Assembly: GCA_018715125.1 (NCBI GenBank)
Contig: DVMF01000047.1
Coordinates: forward strand, 1 to 41,804
Origin: Candidatus Coprousia avicola
Lineage (GTDB): Bacteria; Actinomycetota; Coriobacteriia; Coriobacteriales; Coriobacteriaceae
DNA: 41,804 nucleotides
Direction of reading: 5' to 3'
Shown: positions 7,103 through 16,434 of the stretch, piece by piece
Layout of the letters: each line of letters starts with the position of its first letter
Position numbering within the stretch: position 1 is the first letter of the stretch
Notes under the pieces: model-generated
Database searches by the model: none
What the model saw: only the letters and a program-made list of their open reading frames with translations
Told to the model about the DNA's origin: nothing
Program-made: the position numbers and the translations under genes

Positions 7103-9400
7103 ATGGGATATCTGCCGATTATCGGGACCGCACTGGGCACCGTCGCCGCGCTCGCAGTGGTCGCTGGGGCGGTGTACCTCCTGCACGATAGACTCGACCG
7201 AGGGCGGCGCCCGCTCGTCTTCGTCGCCACGTTCGCCGCCGTCGCGACCATCAGCTTCGCGCAGCAAATGCTCTTTGAGGCTGACGCCGGTGGCGGTGAC
7301 CCCGTCTCGTACTTCGCCACGGCGGCGACCGCGGCGCTCGCCTCGCTCGGCCAAGCCGGCGCGGCGTTTCTCGGCGGCAACGGCTTCTCCCTCTTCCCAG
7401 ATGCAGCGGGCGACGCCGCAGGGCTCGCCTGGATCGCGGCGAACCCGGGCGCTTTCGGGCTGCACGCCCTCTTCGAGCTTGGCAACCTCCTCTCGCTCGC
7501 GCTCACCGCGGAGTTCGCCCTCACGCTCTTCACGGGATTCTCCACCCACCTGAGCCTCATCCAGGGGCATTTCGACGACGTGCTCATCGTGCGGGCGAGC
7601 ACGTCCATGGCGGAACACGCCCGACGCTTCATCGAGGGTGCGGTCGCACAGGCCCCGCACCACGGCCCCGCCGTCATCTCGCTCGTGCGCGACGCCGACA
7701 CCGCCGCAGAGGCCTGGCACATCGCCGCGGCAGGCCATGTCGAGACCGTCGATGGCGACCGTGCTCTCCGGGAGGCCGCCTGCATCGCACGGCACCTCAA
7801 GGGCCCTCGACGCGCTGAGGGCCGCACCGCGCCGACAGGCAGGGCCGGCGCCCCGGGGAAGGCGCGGCAGGGCAATCGCTCGCTCTACGTCGCGGCGTTT
7901 CGCAACGGGCGCGTCACCGTTGCCCTCTACCGGCCCGACCGCGTCCGGGCGTGGGGCGCCGCCGACTGGGCGCGCGCCCTTGACGGGTCCGACCCCGGTG
8001 CGGGCGGCGAGCCGCGCGCGGCGACCGGCATAGACGCCCCCTCGGACCTCTACTCCTACAGCATCGAGGAGATTAAGGTGCGCCAGCTCATGCGCCGGCT
8101 GCTCCCCGCCCACGGGCCAGGGGTCGGGCTCGGCCTGCGTCCGCTTACTGCCATGGTCATGGGCGATAACATCGAGCGCATGGTCCTCACCATCGTCTAC
8201 CTCATACGTAACGGGCAGGCGCTCTGCGTGGATGACACGGATGCGGTGCGGCCCCTGGTACCGCACGTCGCAATCGCCAGCGCCGCGTCCGACCGCATCG
8301 AGCGGCGCCTCAGGCGCGCTTACCCGGCGCTGTTCCCGGCGGCGGCCGCAACAGGGGCCGCCGCCACCGGCGCTACGGCCGGCGGCGCCACAGGCGCGGG
8401 CGCACCCGCCCCGCTCACTCCGCCCGCGACGCTTGCCTTCTTCACCAGCAAACTCGATATGATCGAGCAAACGCCCCTTGACCCCGCAGGGGTCGCACTC
8501 GTGGTGAACACCGAACCCGACGAGGGTCGCGCACCGTCGCAGCGCGAGGTCTGGCACCGCGCGCTCGAGCGCCGCTGCCCCACCATCGACCCCCTCTACA
8601 TCCAGTACGACGCATCCGAGCGACCCGCCTTCATCTGGGAGAACGGGTATGGCGGTCGAGAGCGGTCGCGCGCCGAGGAACTCAAACGCGTCCTCGTCTA
8701 CGGCAGCACGGCAGACTGCATGCAGGCGAGTCTCGTGCTCCACCGCTCGATCGACCGCCGCGCCATGATGGTGAACCTGCGCTATGCCGATGCCGACGCT
8801 CGGCCCGACCTCTTCGACGAAGAGCGCAACGAACGCTACCTCGGCCGCGCCGTCGCCGCCTGGGACGACCCGTCGCTGACCCTCTACGACCGCGAGTCGA
8901 GCAGGGCCACGGCCGACTTCATCAGCGCCGAGCGGCTGTTCTGGGAGGAGCAGGCGAATGCTCTCAGGGCGCGAAGCGGCCGCGCAGAGCTCACTGCGCA
9001 AGACCGCGCGCACCTTTGTGACCTCGTAGGCAGGCTCGAGCATCTGCGCTGGTGCGCCTATATGGTCACGTCAGGTTATATCGCAAGGCCATGGGACGAC
9101 CTCGCAGAGGCTTTTGCGAACAGCTACCGTACCTACCGGCAGCAGGGCGGCGACCCCACCGACCGTGGCGCCGTGCGGGCGCTTGTGAAGAACGTGCTCC
9201 GCGACAAGCACCTCAAACGGCACGTGGCGCTCGTCGACTGGGAGAGCCTCCCCGAGGTCGATGCCGCCATCGCGCGCATCGCGGACACGCCCGAGAACGA
9301 GCGAGCGCTCGCGCAGGCGGATGTGCTCGGCTGGGTACGCTCGCGCTGCAACCAGCAGGCAGATCGCGCAATCGCCGATCAGTTCATCGATCCCGTCTGA
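7103..9400 (+). CDS. Membrane protein with Rossmann-like region and RyR-like segment
   Basis: 765 residues from ATG 7103, with GAGGAG six bases upstream. The N-terminus has hydrophobic helices at about 4-27, 37-55 and 121-146, with a weaker one near 70-90. After the last helix, FDDVLIVRAS (157-166) and later VLVYGSTADCM (530-540) each look like the start of a Rossmann-type strand-loop. An Ala/Gly/Pro-rich linker lies at 421-455. Near 644-662, LEHLRWCAYMVTSGYI resembles the E-H-x-RW helix of ryanodine-receptor (RyR) domains, which in some bacteria are attached to TrkA/RCK-like channel proteins. It is divergent from the TIR gene. A nucleotide- or ligand-gated membrane effector is possible but is inference. 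Confidence 0.6.
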   Translation: MGYLPIIGTALGTVAALAVVAGAVYLLHDRLDRGRRPLVFVATFAAVATISFAQQMLFEADAGGGDPVSYFATAATAALASLGQAGAAFLGGNGFSLFPDAAGDAAGLAWIAANPGAFGLHALFELGNLLSLALTAEFALTLFTGFSTHLSLIQGHFDDVLIVRASTSMAEHARRFIEGAVAQAPHHGPAVISLVRDADTAAEAWHIAAAGHVETVDGDRALREAACIARHLKGPRRAEGRTAPTGRAGAPGKARQGNRSLYVAAFRNGRVTVALYRPDRVRAWGAADWARALDGSDPGAGGEPRAATGIDAPSDLYSYSIEEIKVRQLMRRLLPAHGPGVGLGLRPLTAMVMGDNIERMVLTIVYLIRNGQALCVDDTDAVRPLVPHVAIASAASDRIERRLRRAYPALFPAAAATGAAATGATAGGATGAGAPAPLTPPATLAFFTSKLDMIEQTPLDPAGVALVVNTEPDEGRAPSQREVWHRALERRCPTIDPLYIQYDASERPAFIWENGYGGRERSRAEELKRVLVYGSTADCMQASLVLHRSIDRRAMMVNLRYADADARPDLFDEERNERYLGRAVAAWDDPSLTLYDRESSRATADFISAERLFWEEQANALRARSGRAELTAQDRAHLCDLVGRLEHLRWCAYMVTSGYIARPWDDLAEAFANSYRTYRQQGGDPTDRGAVRALVKNVLRDKHLKRHVALVDWESLPEVDAAIARIADTPENERALAQADVLGWVRSRCNQQADRAIADQFIDPV

Positions 9401-9492
9401 TAACAGCCCCTTTGGTTCAGCCGCCGAATATGCCCTACGTGCTGTGACCCAGTCGCTCCGACGCGCCGCACAGCGGCGACAGGCCGGCAGAG

Positions 9493-10857
9493 CTAGTTCT
9501 TGAGCGAGTTAAGCGGTGCCGGGAAGCGCCCGCCGCGATGCGCGAACACGGTGCCCGCATGCGGGTTGACGGGCATGATGGGCGCGCGGCCAAACAGGCC
9601 GCCGTACTCGACGGCGTCGCCCACGCCCTTGCCGATGGCGGGGATGATGCGCACCGCCGTCGTCTTGTTGTTGATGACGCCGATGGCCATCTCGTCGGCG
9701 ATGATGCCGGCGATGGTCTCCACGCTCGTGTCACCGGGGATGGCGATCATGTCGAGGCCGACGGAGCACACGCAGGTCATGGCCTCGAGCTTCTCGAGCG
9801 TGAGCGCGCCCGCCTCGGCCGCCGCGATCATGCCGGCGTCCTCGGATACCGGGATGAACGCGCCCGACAGCCCGCCGACGCTCGAGGTGGCCATGACGCC
9901 GCCCTTCTTGACGCAGTCGTTGAGCAGCGCGAGCGCCGCCGTGGTCCCCGGGCCGCCGCACGTGCCGACGCCGATGATCTCCAAGATGCGCGCCACCGAA
10001 TCTCCGATGGCGGGCGTGGGCGCGAGCGACAGGTCGACGATGCCCTTCTCGACGCCAAGACGATGCGCGGCCTCGCGGCTCATGAGCTCGCCTGCGCGCG
10101 TGATCTTGAAGGCGGTCTGCTTGATCTTCTCGGCGACCTCCATCATGCTCGCGGTCTCGGGCAGCTCCTCGAGCGCCGCCGCCATGACGCCGGGGCCGGA
10201 AACGCCCACGTTGATGACGGCGTCCGCCTCGCCCGAACCGTGAACGGCGCCCGCCATGAACGGCGAGTCCTCAACCATGTTGGCGAAGACCACGAACTTG
10301 GACGCGCCGACAGAATCCTGATCGGCCGTAAGCTCGGCCGAGCGGCGGACGAGCTCGGCGACCTTGAGCACAGCATCCATGTTGATGCCGGCGCGCAAAC
10401 TCGCCACGTTGACGCTCGAGCAGACGCGGCTCGTGGCCGCAAGCGCCTCGGGGATGCAGTTCATAAGACGGCGGTCGGCGTCGCCAATGCCCTTGTGAAC
10501 GAGCGCCGAGAATCCGCCGAGGTAGTCGATGCCGAGCGTCTCGGCGGCACGGTCGAGCGCGTGGGCGAGCGGCGTCAGGTCCTCATCGTGGCAGGCGGCG
10601 GCGATCTGCGCCACCGGGGTGACGGCGATGCGCTTGTTGACAATGGGGATACCGTACTCGCGCTCGAGGTTCTCGGCGGTCTCGACCAGGTGCTCTGCCG
10701 TATGAGTCACATGGTCGTACACCTTGGTCGCCATGCGCTCGAGGTCCTCGTCGGCGCAGCTCATAAGCGAGATGCCCATGGTGATGGTGCGGATGTCGAG
10801 GTTCTGCTCCGCGACCATGCCACGGGTTTCGGCGATTTCTTGCGGGGTGATGGCCAT
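9493..10857 (-). CDS. UPF0210/PFL family protein (DUF711)
   Basis: 454 residues from ATG 10857, preceded by AGGAG. The whole length matches the conserved PFL/UPF0210 family (length about 450): [20 protein letters not shown], an [10 protein letters not shown] strand, a central [14 protein letters not shown] segment, and [17 protein letters not shown] then [17 protein letters not shown]. These Gly-rich segments recall the glycyl-radical/formate-lyase-like fold that gave the family its name, but no biochemical role is established. In many Firmicutes and Actinobacteria an ACT-domain UPF0237 gene accompanies it; none is next to it here. The gene is convergent with the RyR-like gene, and the gap holds a CGCCGC-ACA-GCGGCG hairpin without a T-run. 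Confidence 0.92.
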   Translation of the reverse strand: MAITPQEIAETRGMVAEQNLDIRTITMGISLMSCADEDLERMATKVYDHVTHTAEHLVETAENLEREYGIPIVNKRIAVTPVAQIAAACHDEDLTPLAHALDRAAETLGIDYLGGFSALVHKGIGDADRRLMNCIPEALAATSRVCSSVNVASLRAGINMDAVLKVAELVRRSAELTADQDSVGASKFVVFANMVEDSPFMAGAVHGSGEADAVINVGVSGPGVMAAALEELPETASMMEVAEKIKQTAFKITRAGELMSREAAHRLGVEKGIVDLSLAPTPAIGDSVARILEIIGVGTCGGPGTTAALALLNDCVKKGGVMATSSVGGLSGAFIPVSEDAGMIAAAEAGALTLEKLEAMTCVCSVGLDMIAIPGDTSVETIAGIIADEMAIGVINNKTTAVRIIPAIGKGVGDAVEYGGLFGRAPIMPVNPHAGTVFAHRGGRFPAPLNSLKN

Positions 10858-11073
10858 GCGCGCTCCTAACGCTCGGGTGATGGGTTGCTCCGGCGGCTCC
10901 ATGTTTTTGGTTATTGTAGCCTGTCGCGCCCGTCTGGCGGGACAAGGGCGCGGCGTCCGCGCGTTTCACATGAGTCGCGGAGGGGGTGCGCGAATCTGCC
11001 CATACCGCGAATCTGGCCAAACCAGCCTGTGGCGCCGCCTGCAAAGGGGGACAATGGGGCAAAGGAGGTTACC

Positions 11074-12036
11074 GTGACCGCATACAACCCACCCCCCGCA
11101 CACCCCCGGCAGACAGCCCCCGCGGATAACCGGAAAGAGCCCAGCGGGGCCGCCCCCAGCGTCCCCGCCGCCCCTACGCTCATCACCACCGACTGGAACG
11201 AGGAGTGGAAGGCGCTGCAGAAAGCGCGCCGCAACCCCGACGATCCCCGCTTCTGGGACCAGCGCGCCAAGCACTTTCGACCGCGCGAAACGCACCCGTA
11301 TGCGCGCGCCTTTATCGAGCTCGCCGCCCTCGAGCCCGGTGAGCGGGTGCTGGATATGGGCTGCGGCGGCGGCACCCTCGCCATCCCCCTCGCCCGCGGT
11401 GGGCACCCTGTGGTCGCCTGCGACTTCTCGAGCGCCATGCTCGACGCGCTCGCCGAGGGCTGCGCCTACTATCAGGTCGAGCATCTGGTGGAGCCCCACC
11501 TGCTCGCATGGGACGAGGACTGGGAGCGGGCGGGCATCGCGCCGCAGTCGGTCGATGTCGCCTTTGCGAGCCGCTCCATCGCCACCGCCGACCTCGAGGC
11601 GGCGCTCGTCAAGCTCGATCGCACGGCGCGGCGACGCTGCTGCATCACCCTCGTGACCGGCGCGAGCCCCCGTGTCGACACCACCGTTATGGCGGCCATC
11701 GGCGCCTCGGTAACGGAGAGCCGCGACTATATCTACGCCTTCAACATTCTCGTGGGGCTCGGGCGCTACCCCGAGGTGCGCTACATCGCCTCGCCCAGAC
11801 GCGACACCTTTGACAGCCTCGAGGACGGCATCGCCGACTTTGCCCGCATGCTCGAAGGTGGAAACGAGGGGCGCATCGACGAGCTCGCCGCCTACCTTTC
11901 CGCCCATATGGTGGAAAACCCCCACGCCGGGGAGCCCGGCGAGAAGGGCCGTCCGCAGGGACGCTACACCCTTGACCATAACCGCATCGTCCGCTGGGCA
12001 TTCATTGCCTGGGAGACCGAAGGGAACCGCTCATGA
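11074..12036 (+). CDS. Class I SAM-dependent methyltransferase
   Basis: 320 residues from GTG 11074, chosen for the strong AAAGGAGG seven bases upstream. After a 35-residue Pro/Ala-rich lead, a WDQRAKHF segment precedes motif I VLDMGCGGGTLAIPLA and an acidic post-I strand VVACDFSSAMLDAL, the SAM-binding signature of Rossmann methyltransferases. The downstream segment VDVAFASRSI occupies the motif IV position. The substrate cannot be read from the sequence; small-molecule or corrinoid-linked methylation would be guesses. The stop overlaps the next ATG by four bases (ATGA), so it is coupled to the single-pass membrane protein downstream. Confidence 0.88.
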   Translation: MTAYNPPPAHPRQTAPADNRKEPSGAAPSVPAAPTLITTDWNEEWKALQKARRNPDDPRFWDQRAKHFRPRETHPYARAFIELAALEPGERVLDMGCGGGTLAIPLARGGHPVVACDFSSAMLDALAEGCAYYQVEHLVEPHLLAWDEDWERAGIAPQSVDVAFASRSIATADLEAALVKLDRTARRRCCITLVTGASPRVDTTVMAAIGASVTESRDYIYAFNILVGLGRYPEVRYIASPRRDTFDSLEDGIADFARMLEGGNEGRIDELAAYLSAHMVENPHAGEPGEKGRPQGRYTLDHNRIVRWAFIAWETEGNRS

Positions 12037-12845
12037 CCGCACGCATGCCCCAAAACGAGGCGCCTCGGCACGCCCGGACTGCCCCCGGCCGCCGCGGTGC
12101 GCGCTCGCACGCCGCCTCGTCGACGACACCCGCCGCCGAGGCCGGGCACACCGTCCGTCCCGCCGCCTCGAACGGGGTCAGGCGACCGCTCAACGCGACG
12201 ACCGCCGCGCACCGCGCCGCGCGCACCGCGACCGATAGCGAGCGCACCCGCTACCGGCAGGCGGCCGCCGGCGTCAGCCGCGAGCGCGCCGCCCAGCTGG
12301 GGGCACGCACACGGCGCAGCCACGCCCCCGCCATCATCGGCGCCGTCATCGGCATCGCGCTCGCCTGCCTGCTCGTCTGGTGGATCGGCAGCGCGGCCCT
12401 CGCCGTCTTTATGGACGACGGCACCGGGAAGACGGTAACCGCCACCGATGCCGGCACCGGCACGGAGACGCCTGCCGAGGACACCGCACGGGCCGTCGAC
12501 GCAACGGGCACCCTCGATGTGGGAGGCTTCACGTACTCCCTTGTCGATGCGGGCGACGGCACCTACACGCTGTCACGCCAGAACATCGGCTCGGACGCCG
12601 CGCCCAACCCCCGCTTCACCGTGACCGGGACGCCCGTCGGCATGGCCGTCTACAACCACTACCTCTACGTCGTCTCCAACCGCGACGGGCGCTTCTATAT
12701 CCAGAGCTACCTGCCGGGCGACGGGTCGACCCCCTATGACCTGCGAGAGGGTGAGGGAACGGTCACGGCCGTATCGCTCTCGGGCTCGGTGCTCGAGCTC
12801 ACCGAGGAGGGCGGCCGTACCTACACCCTGGATCTCGCCAGCTAG
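12033..12845 (+). CDS. Single-pass membrane protein with extracytoplasmic beta domain, unknown function
   Basis: 270 residues in an ATGA overlap with the methyltransferase gene. The N-terminal 100 residues are Arg/Ala-rich and basic, hence cytoplasmic. Residues about 102-127 (IIGAVIGIALACLLVWWIGSAALAVF) form one transmembrane helix. A Thr/Ala/Glu linker follows, and the C-terminal 110 residues alternate strands and turns (FTYSLVDAGDGTYTLSRQNIG, YNHYLYVVSNRDGRFYIQSYL, VTAVSLSGSVLELTEEGG), suggesting a small extracytoplasmic beta domain. No family is recognised. Confidence 0.75.
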   Translation: MTARMPQNEAPRHARTAPGRRGARSHAASSTTPAAEAGHTVRPAASNGVRRPLNATTAAHRAARTATDSERTRYRQAAAGVSRERAAQLGARTRRSHAPAIIGAVIGIALACLLVWWIGSAALAVFMDDGTGKTVTATDAGTGTETPAEDTARAVDATGTLDVGGFTYSLVDAGDGTYTLSRQNIGSDAAPNPRFTVTGTPVGMAVYNHYLYVVSNRDGRFYIQSYLPGDGSTPYDLREGEGTVTAVSLSGSVLELTEEGGRTYTLDLAS

Positions 12846-12899
12846 ACCTCGCGCGTGGCCGAGGGTACGCGGCTCCTCGGCCCTGCGGGTCCTCGGCGG

Positions 12900-12930
12900 G
12901 CACCGCTCGCAGCGGCGCCGCGAGCGGTGC
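12900..12930. terminator. Perfect GC-rich hairpin between convergent genes
   Basis: The 11-bp arms GCACCGCTCGC (12900-12910) and GCGAGCGGTGC (12920-12930) enclose nine bases, located between the convergent membrane-protein and nrdJ stops. No T-run follows on either strand, so it is a terminator-like hairpin rather than a classic one. Confidence 0.5.
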
Positions 12931-12939
12931 GACCTCCCC

Positions 12940-15900
12940 TCAGCTGCAGCCTGTGGTGGTACCGCAGTCCATGCACACCTTGCACGTTCCGTTTTGCACC
13001 ATGCGCGAGCTCCCGCAGGTAGGGCAGACGCTGCCGTCGTACAGCCGCTCGCCATGGATGGCCGTGTCGTGCACCGCCTCGCTCACAAACGCTGCCGTAA
13101 AGAAGTCCCCCGTATCGACGGCACCCGTCTCCTCCTCGAGCTCCTGCTCCTTGGCCGCCGTGAGGCGGACGAGCTCCTCCTCGGTTGCCACCGGCTCCTC
13201 GTCAAAGGCGGGCTCGACCGGCGCGGGCACCGGAGATGCCGAGGCGGGGGCGCCCCATCCCTCGGGCTTCACCTGCACACGCGAGTAGTCGCCCAGCTCG
13301 ATATCGATGACCTTGGAGATGAGGTCGGAGATGGACGTGACGTACTTGATGTTGGGATGGCTCTGCACGAAGCCGTAGGGCTCGTACATCTGGCCGCGCA
13401 GCATCTTGGAGATGCGCTCGGCGGGAATCCCGTACTGCAGCATGACCGAGATGGTCTTGGAGAGCGAGTTGAGCAGGCCCATGATCGTGGTGCCCTCGCG
13501 GTCGGTCGTCACAAAGAGCTCGGCGATCTCGCCCTCCTCGTTGCGGTTGACTGTGGTGTAGATCTTCACCCCGTCGATCTGCGCCAGATGCGTGTGGCCG
13601 TTGCGGATGCCGATGATCCGCCTGCGCTCCGCGGTGCGACCCGGCTGGGCGAGCCTCACCTGCGCATCGCGCGCATATGCCAGAAGCTCGGCGTACGAGA
13701 GGTCGCCCAAATCGCCCTCATCCGCACCGTCGGCAAGCGAGGTGTTGAGCGGCTGCGCGTTTTTGGAGCCGTCGCGGTAGAGCGTGATGCCCTTGCAACC
13801 CGTCTGCCAAGCGAGCATGACGACATCCTTGAAGTCATCCACCGTCGCCGCGTTGGGCAGGTTGACCGTCTTCGAAATGGCGCCGGATACGAGCGGCGTC
13901 AGCGCCGCGACCATGAGCACGTGGCCTCTGGGGTCGATGTAGCGCTCGCCTGTACCGCACGTGTTGGCCGTATCGAAGATGGCCAGGTGCTCGTCTTTCA
14001 GGTGCGGCGCGCCCTCGATCTTGCCGTCGACGATCATGCCCGCATCATCGGTCGCCTGCACGTAGGCGAGGATGTCTTCCACCTCGTCCTCGGTATAGCC
14101 CAGATGCCTGAGCGCGTCGCCGATGACGGGGTTGGCGAGCGTCATGAACCCGCCGCCCGAGAGCTTCTTGTAGATCATATGGCTGAAGAACGGCTCGATG
14201 GAGGTGGCGCCGCAATCCATGGCGAACGAGATGGTGCCGGTAGGAGCCATGACGCTCACCTGGGCGTTGCGGTAGCCGTAGCGCTCGCCGAGCTCCTCGG
14301 CAAACGTCCAGCTCTCGATGAGCGCTTGGGCGAGCGCACCCTCACCGGCCGCCACCAAAAGATCGAAGTCGACGATGGGCGGCTCGATGGTAAGGTCCTC
14401 AAACGGGTCGTTGCGCGCACCGGCGACCCGCGCATGGTTGCGGATAACGCGCATCATATGGCGCTTGTTGATGCCGAAGCAATCGAAGGGGCCGACCTTG
14501 CGCGCCATGATGGCGGAGGCGGCGTAGCTACGGCCGGTGAGCGTGCCCACGAGCGCCGAGGCGAGGGCGCGCGCCTCGGGCGAGTCGTACGGCATACCCT
14601 TCGCCATCAGCAGGCTCGCGAGGTTGGAGATGCCAAGGCCCGTGGCGCGGAAGCGGTAGGTCTTGCGCGCGATATCCTTGGTGGGGAACTGGCCCCATGC
14701 GATGGATGCCTCCAGCGCGAGCTGGATCAGATCGATGGCGTGCTCGTACCCCTCGACGTCGAAGCGGTCCGTCGCCGGATCGTAGAACCGATAGACGTTG
14801 ATGGAGGCGAGGTTGCAGCTTGAGTCGTCGAGGAAGGCGTACTCGCCGCAGGGATTCGTTGAGTTCAGACGGTTATAGCTCGCGCCCACGACGCCGTCCT
14901 CGCCACCCGGACAGGTATGCCACTCGTTGAAGGTGTCGGAAAACTGCGGGGCGGGGTCGGCGCAGCGCCACGCGCTCTCGTTGAAGACATCCCAGATATG
15001 GGAGACCGAGACCTCGCGGTCGAGCGCGCGGTCCACACGGCCGCGCAGCGTGTAGGTCGCCTCGGGCTCCTCGTCGAGATGGGCGACCTTGGCCATGAAC
15101 TCGTTATCGATGCGCAGGCTGTTGTTGGAGTTCTGGCCCGATACCGTCGCGTACGCCTCGCCGTTGATGTCGCCGTCGTACCCCATCTTCATGAGGGCGA
15201 GCGCCTTATCCTCCTCGCGCGCCTTCCACGTGATGAACTGCTCGATATCGGGATGGTCGATGTCGAGGCAGACCATCTTGGCGGCGCGGCGCGTGGTGCC
15301 GCCGCTCTTGATGGCGTCGGCATTGCGGTCGAGCCCGCGCAGGAAGCTCATGACACCGCTCGAGACCCCGCCCCCGGAGAGCTTCTCGCCCTCGGCGCGC
15401 AGGGCGCTGAAGTTAGAACCCGTGCCCGATCCGCCTTTGAAGAGCTTGGTCTCGGTCACGAACTCATCAGAGATGGAATGCTCGCCCAGGAGCTTGTCCT
15501 CCACCGACACGATGAAGCACGCGCTCGCCTGCGTGCGCGTGTACTGGTCGATCGACTCTACCACCTCGCCGGTGGTGGGCTCGACGTAGTACATGCCCTG
15601 CGGCTCGCCGGCGATGCCGTACGCCCGCTTGAGCCCGGTGTTGAACCACTGGGGAGAATTGGGGGCGAAGCGCTGGTCGAGGATCATATAGACGAGCTCG
15701 TCATAGAGAACCTGCGCTTGGCGGCCCTCCTCGACGAGCCCCTCGTCCACGAGTGCCGCGACCCAGAAGTCGGCCATGCGGTGCGCCACCTGCTTGAGCG
15801 ACGCCTCGCTTCCCGTTTCCGGCACGCCCGCGCGCCGGAAATACTTCGAGGCGATGATGTCGACCGCATTCTGGGAGTAACCCGCGGGGAACTCGAGACC

Positions 15901-16059
15901 CTCCATATCACAGAGCGTCTTGCCCGTCTTGTAATCCGTGAGGTGCACGGCGCGCTCCGACCATTCAAACAGGTCGTACACGGTCTTTCCCGCATACGCG
16001 GGTTCGTCGAGCGCGGCGGTGAAGCGCCTGGCGATCAGCTCGTCAACGGTAGTGGCCAT
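12940..16059 (-). CDS. nrdJ: Adenosylcobalamin-dependent (class II) ribonucleoside-diphosphate reductase
   Basis: 1039 residues from ATG 16059. It reduces ribonucleotides to deoxyribonucleotides using coenzyme B12, without oxygen or a radical-storing subunit. The family landmarks are present in order: RFAPNSPQWFN, SACFIVSVEDKL (first redox cysteine), FKGGSGTGSNFSALR, AAKMVCLDIDHPDIEQF, STNPCGEYAF with the radical cysteine, MAPTGTISFAMDC, and a C-terminal TSCPD-like domain (KIYTTVNRNEEGEIAELFV). The end carries a four-cysteine zinc-ribbon-like tail (CPTCG then CKVCMDCG). The length fits the long NrdJ form of Actinobacteria. The upstream region has a paired NrdR operator, so it is probably repressed when dATP is abundant. 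Confidence 0.97.
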   Translation of the reverse strand: MATTVDELIARRFTAALDEPAYAGKTVYDLFEWSERAVHLTDYKTGKTLCDMEGLEFPAGYSQNAVDIIASKYFRRAGVPETGSEASLKQVAHRMADFWVAALVDEGLVEEGRQAQVLYDELVYMILDQRFAPNSPQWFNTGLKRAYGIAGEPQGMYYVEPTTGEVVESIDQYTRTQASACFIVSVEDKLLGEHSISDEFVTETKLFKGGSGTGSNFSALRAEGEKLSGGGVSSGVMSFLRGLDRNADAIKSGGTTRRAAKMVCLDIDHPDIEQFITWKAREEDKALALMKMGYDGDINGEAYATVSGQNSNNSLRIDNEFMAKVAHLDEEPEATYTLRGRVDRALDREVSVSHIWDVFNESAWRCADPAPQFSDTFNEWHTCPGGEDGVVGASYNRLNSTNPCGEYAFLDDSSCNLASINVYRFYDPATDRFDVEGYEHAIDLIQLALEASIAWGQFPTKDIARKTYRFRATGLGISNLASLLMAKGMPYDSPEARALASALVGTLTGRSYAASAIMARKVGPFDCFGINKRHMMRVIRNHARVAGARNDPFEDLTIEPPIVDFDLLVAAGEGALAQALIESWTFAEELGERYGYRNAQVSVMAPTGTISFAMDCGATSIEPFFSHMIYKKLSGGGFMTLANPVIGDALRHLGYTEDEVEDILAYVQATDDAGMIVDGKIEGAPHLKDEHLAIFDTANTCGTGERYIDPRGHVLMVAALTPLVSGAISKTVNLPNAATVDDFKDVVMLAWQTGCKGITLYRDGSKNAQPLNTSLADGADEGDLGDLSYAELLAYARDAQVRLAQPGRTAERRRIIGIRNGHTHLAQIDGVKIYTTVNRNEEGEIAELFVTTDREGTTIMGLLNSLSKTISVMLQYGIPAERISKMLRGQMYEPYGFVQSHPNIKYVTSISDLISKVIDIELGDYSRVQVKPEGWGAPASASPVPAPVEPAFDEEPVATEEELVRLTAAKEQELEEETGAVDTGDFFTAAFVSEAVHDTAIHGERLYDGSVCPTCGSSRMVQNGTCKVCMDCGTTTGCS

Positions 16060-16202
16060 AGTCCCTCGCTCTCTTCGCGGTGTCGCGGGACACCTCGGTC
16101 GATGCAATCAGTATGGCGGCTCGTGCGGACAGAAAAGGTGCGCCCGCAGACGGCAGAGCGGCCAACCGACTTTGAGTGTAACAAGTGGGCTTGGAATCCC
16201 GT

Positions 16203-16249
16203 CACCAATATCTAGTGTTTTAGGTGAATGGACTCACCATATATAGCTT
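16203..16249 (-). promoter_or_regulatory. Paired NrdR boxes upstream of nrdJ
   Basis: Box 1 at 16203-16218 (CACCAATATCTAGTGT) and box 2 at 16234-16249 (TCACCATATATAGCTT) both fit the NrdR consensus acaCwAtATaTwgtgt at the core. Their cores start 31 bp apart, three helical turns, the usual NrdR pair geometry. They lie 144-190 bases upstream of the nrdJ start. Further towards the gene, a TGTTACACT extended -10-like element lies near 16175 on the minus strand. No NrdR gene is in the window. Confidence 0.75.
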
Positions 16250-16357
16250 TTCTTAGGTAACTTTCCTTGACCTGCCCACATACGGCCGCACGGCTGCCGG
16301 CGCGCCGCCGTTCGCCGAATTCGGCACGAGCGGCCACCGCGCGGGCGCGCGAAAGCC

Positions 16358-16395
16358 GCATGCCGCGCCACAACATCTTGTGCGGCGCGGCATGC
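16358..16395 (-). terminator. Long hairpin after the membrane protein gene
   Basis: The 12-bp arms GCATGCCGCGCC (16358-16369) and GGCGCGGCATGC (16384-16395) continue inward as ACAA/TTGT after a two-base bulge, closing on CATC. It lies just downstream of the leftward gene ending at 16435. Only a TTT follows, so efficient intrinsic termination is uncertain. Confidence 0.5.
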
Positions 16396-16434
16396 ATCCC
16401 AAGCCGCAGGGCCCCTCGCCCCGCGCAGCGGCGC

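Larger units (their letters stand above)
16060..16434. other. 375-base intergenic region upstream of nrdJ
   Basis: It holds the NrdR box pair and a strong hairpin at 16358-16395. No open reading frame with a plausible start was found, and no conserved cobalamin-riboswitch box was recognised. Confidence 0.5.

Noticed and set aside
12736-14823. Long plus-strand open frame opposite nrdJ (695 codons)
   Set aside because: Its translation is low-complexity and has no domain; the opposite strand encodes a complete class II reductase. High GC produces long antisense frames.
16060-16434. Cobalamin riboswitch before nrdJ
   Set aside because: I looked for the conserved B12 box and surrounding stems and did not recognise them; NrdR boxes explain the region better.
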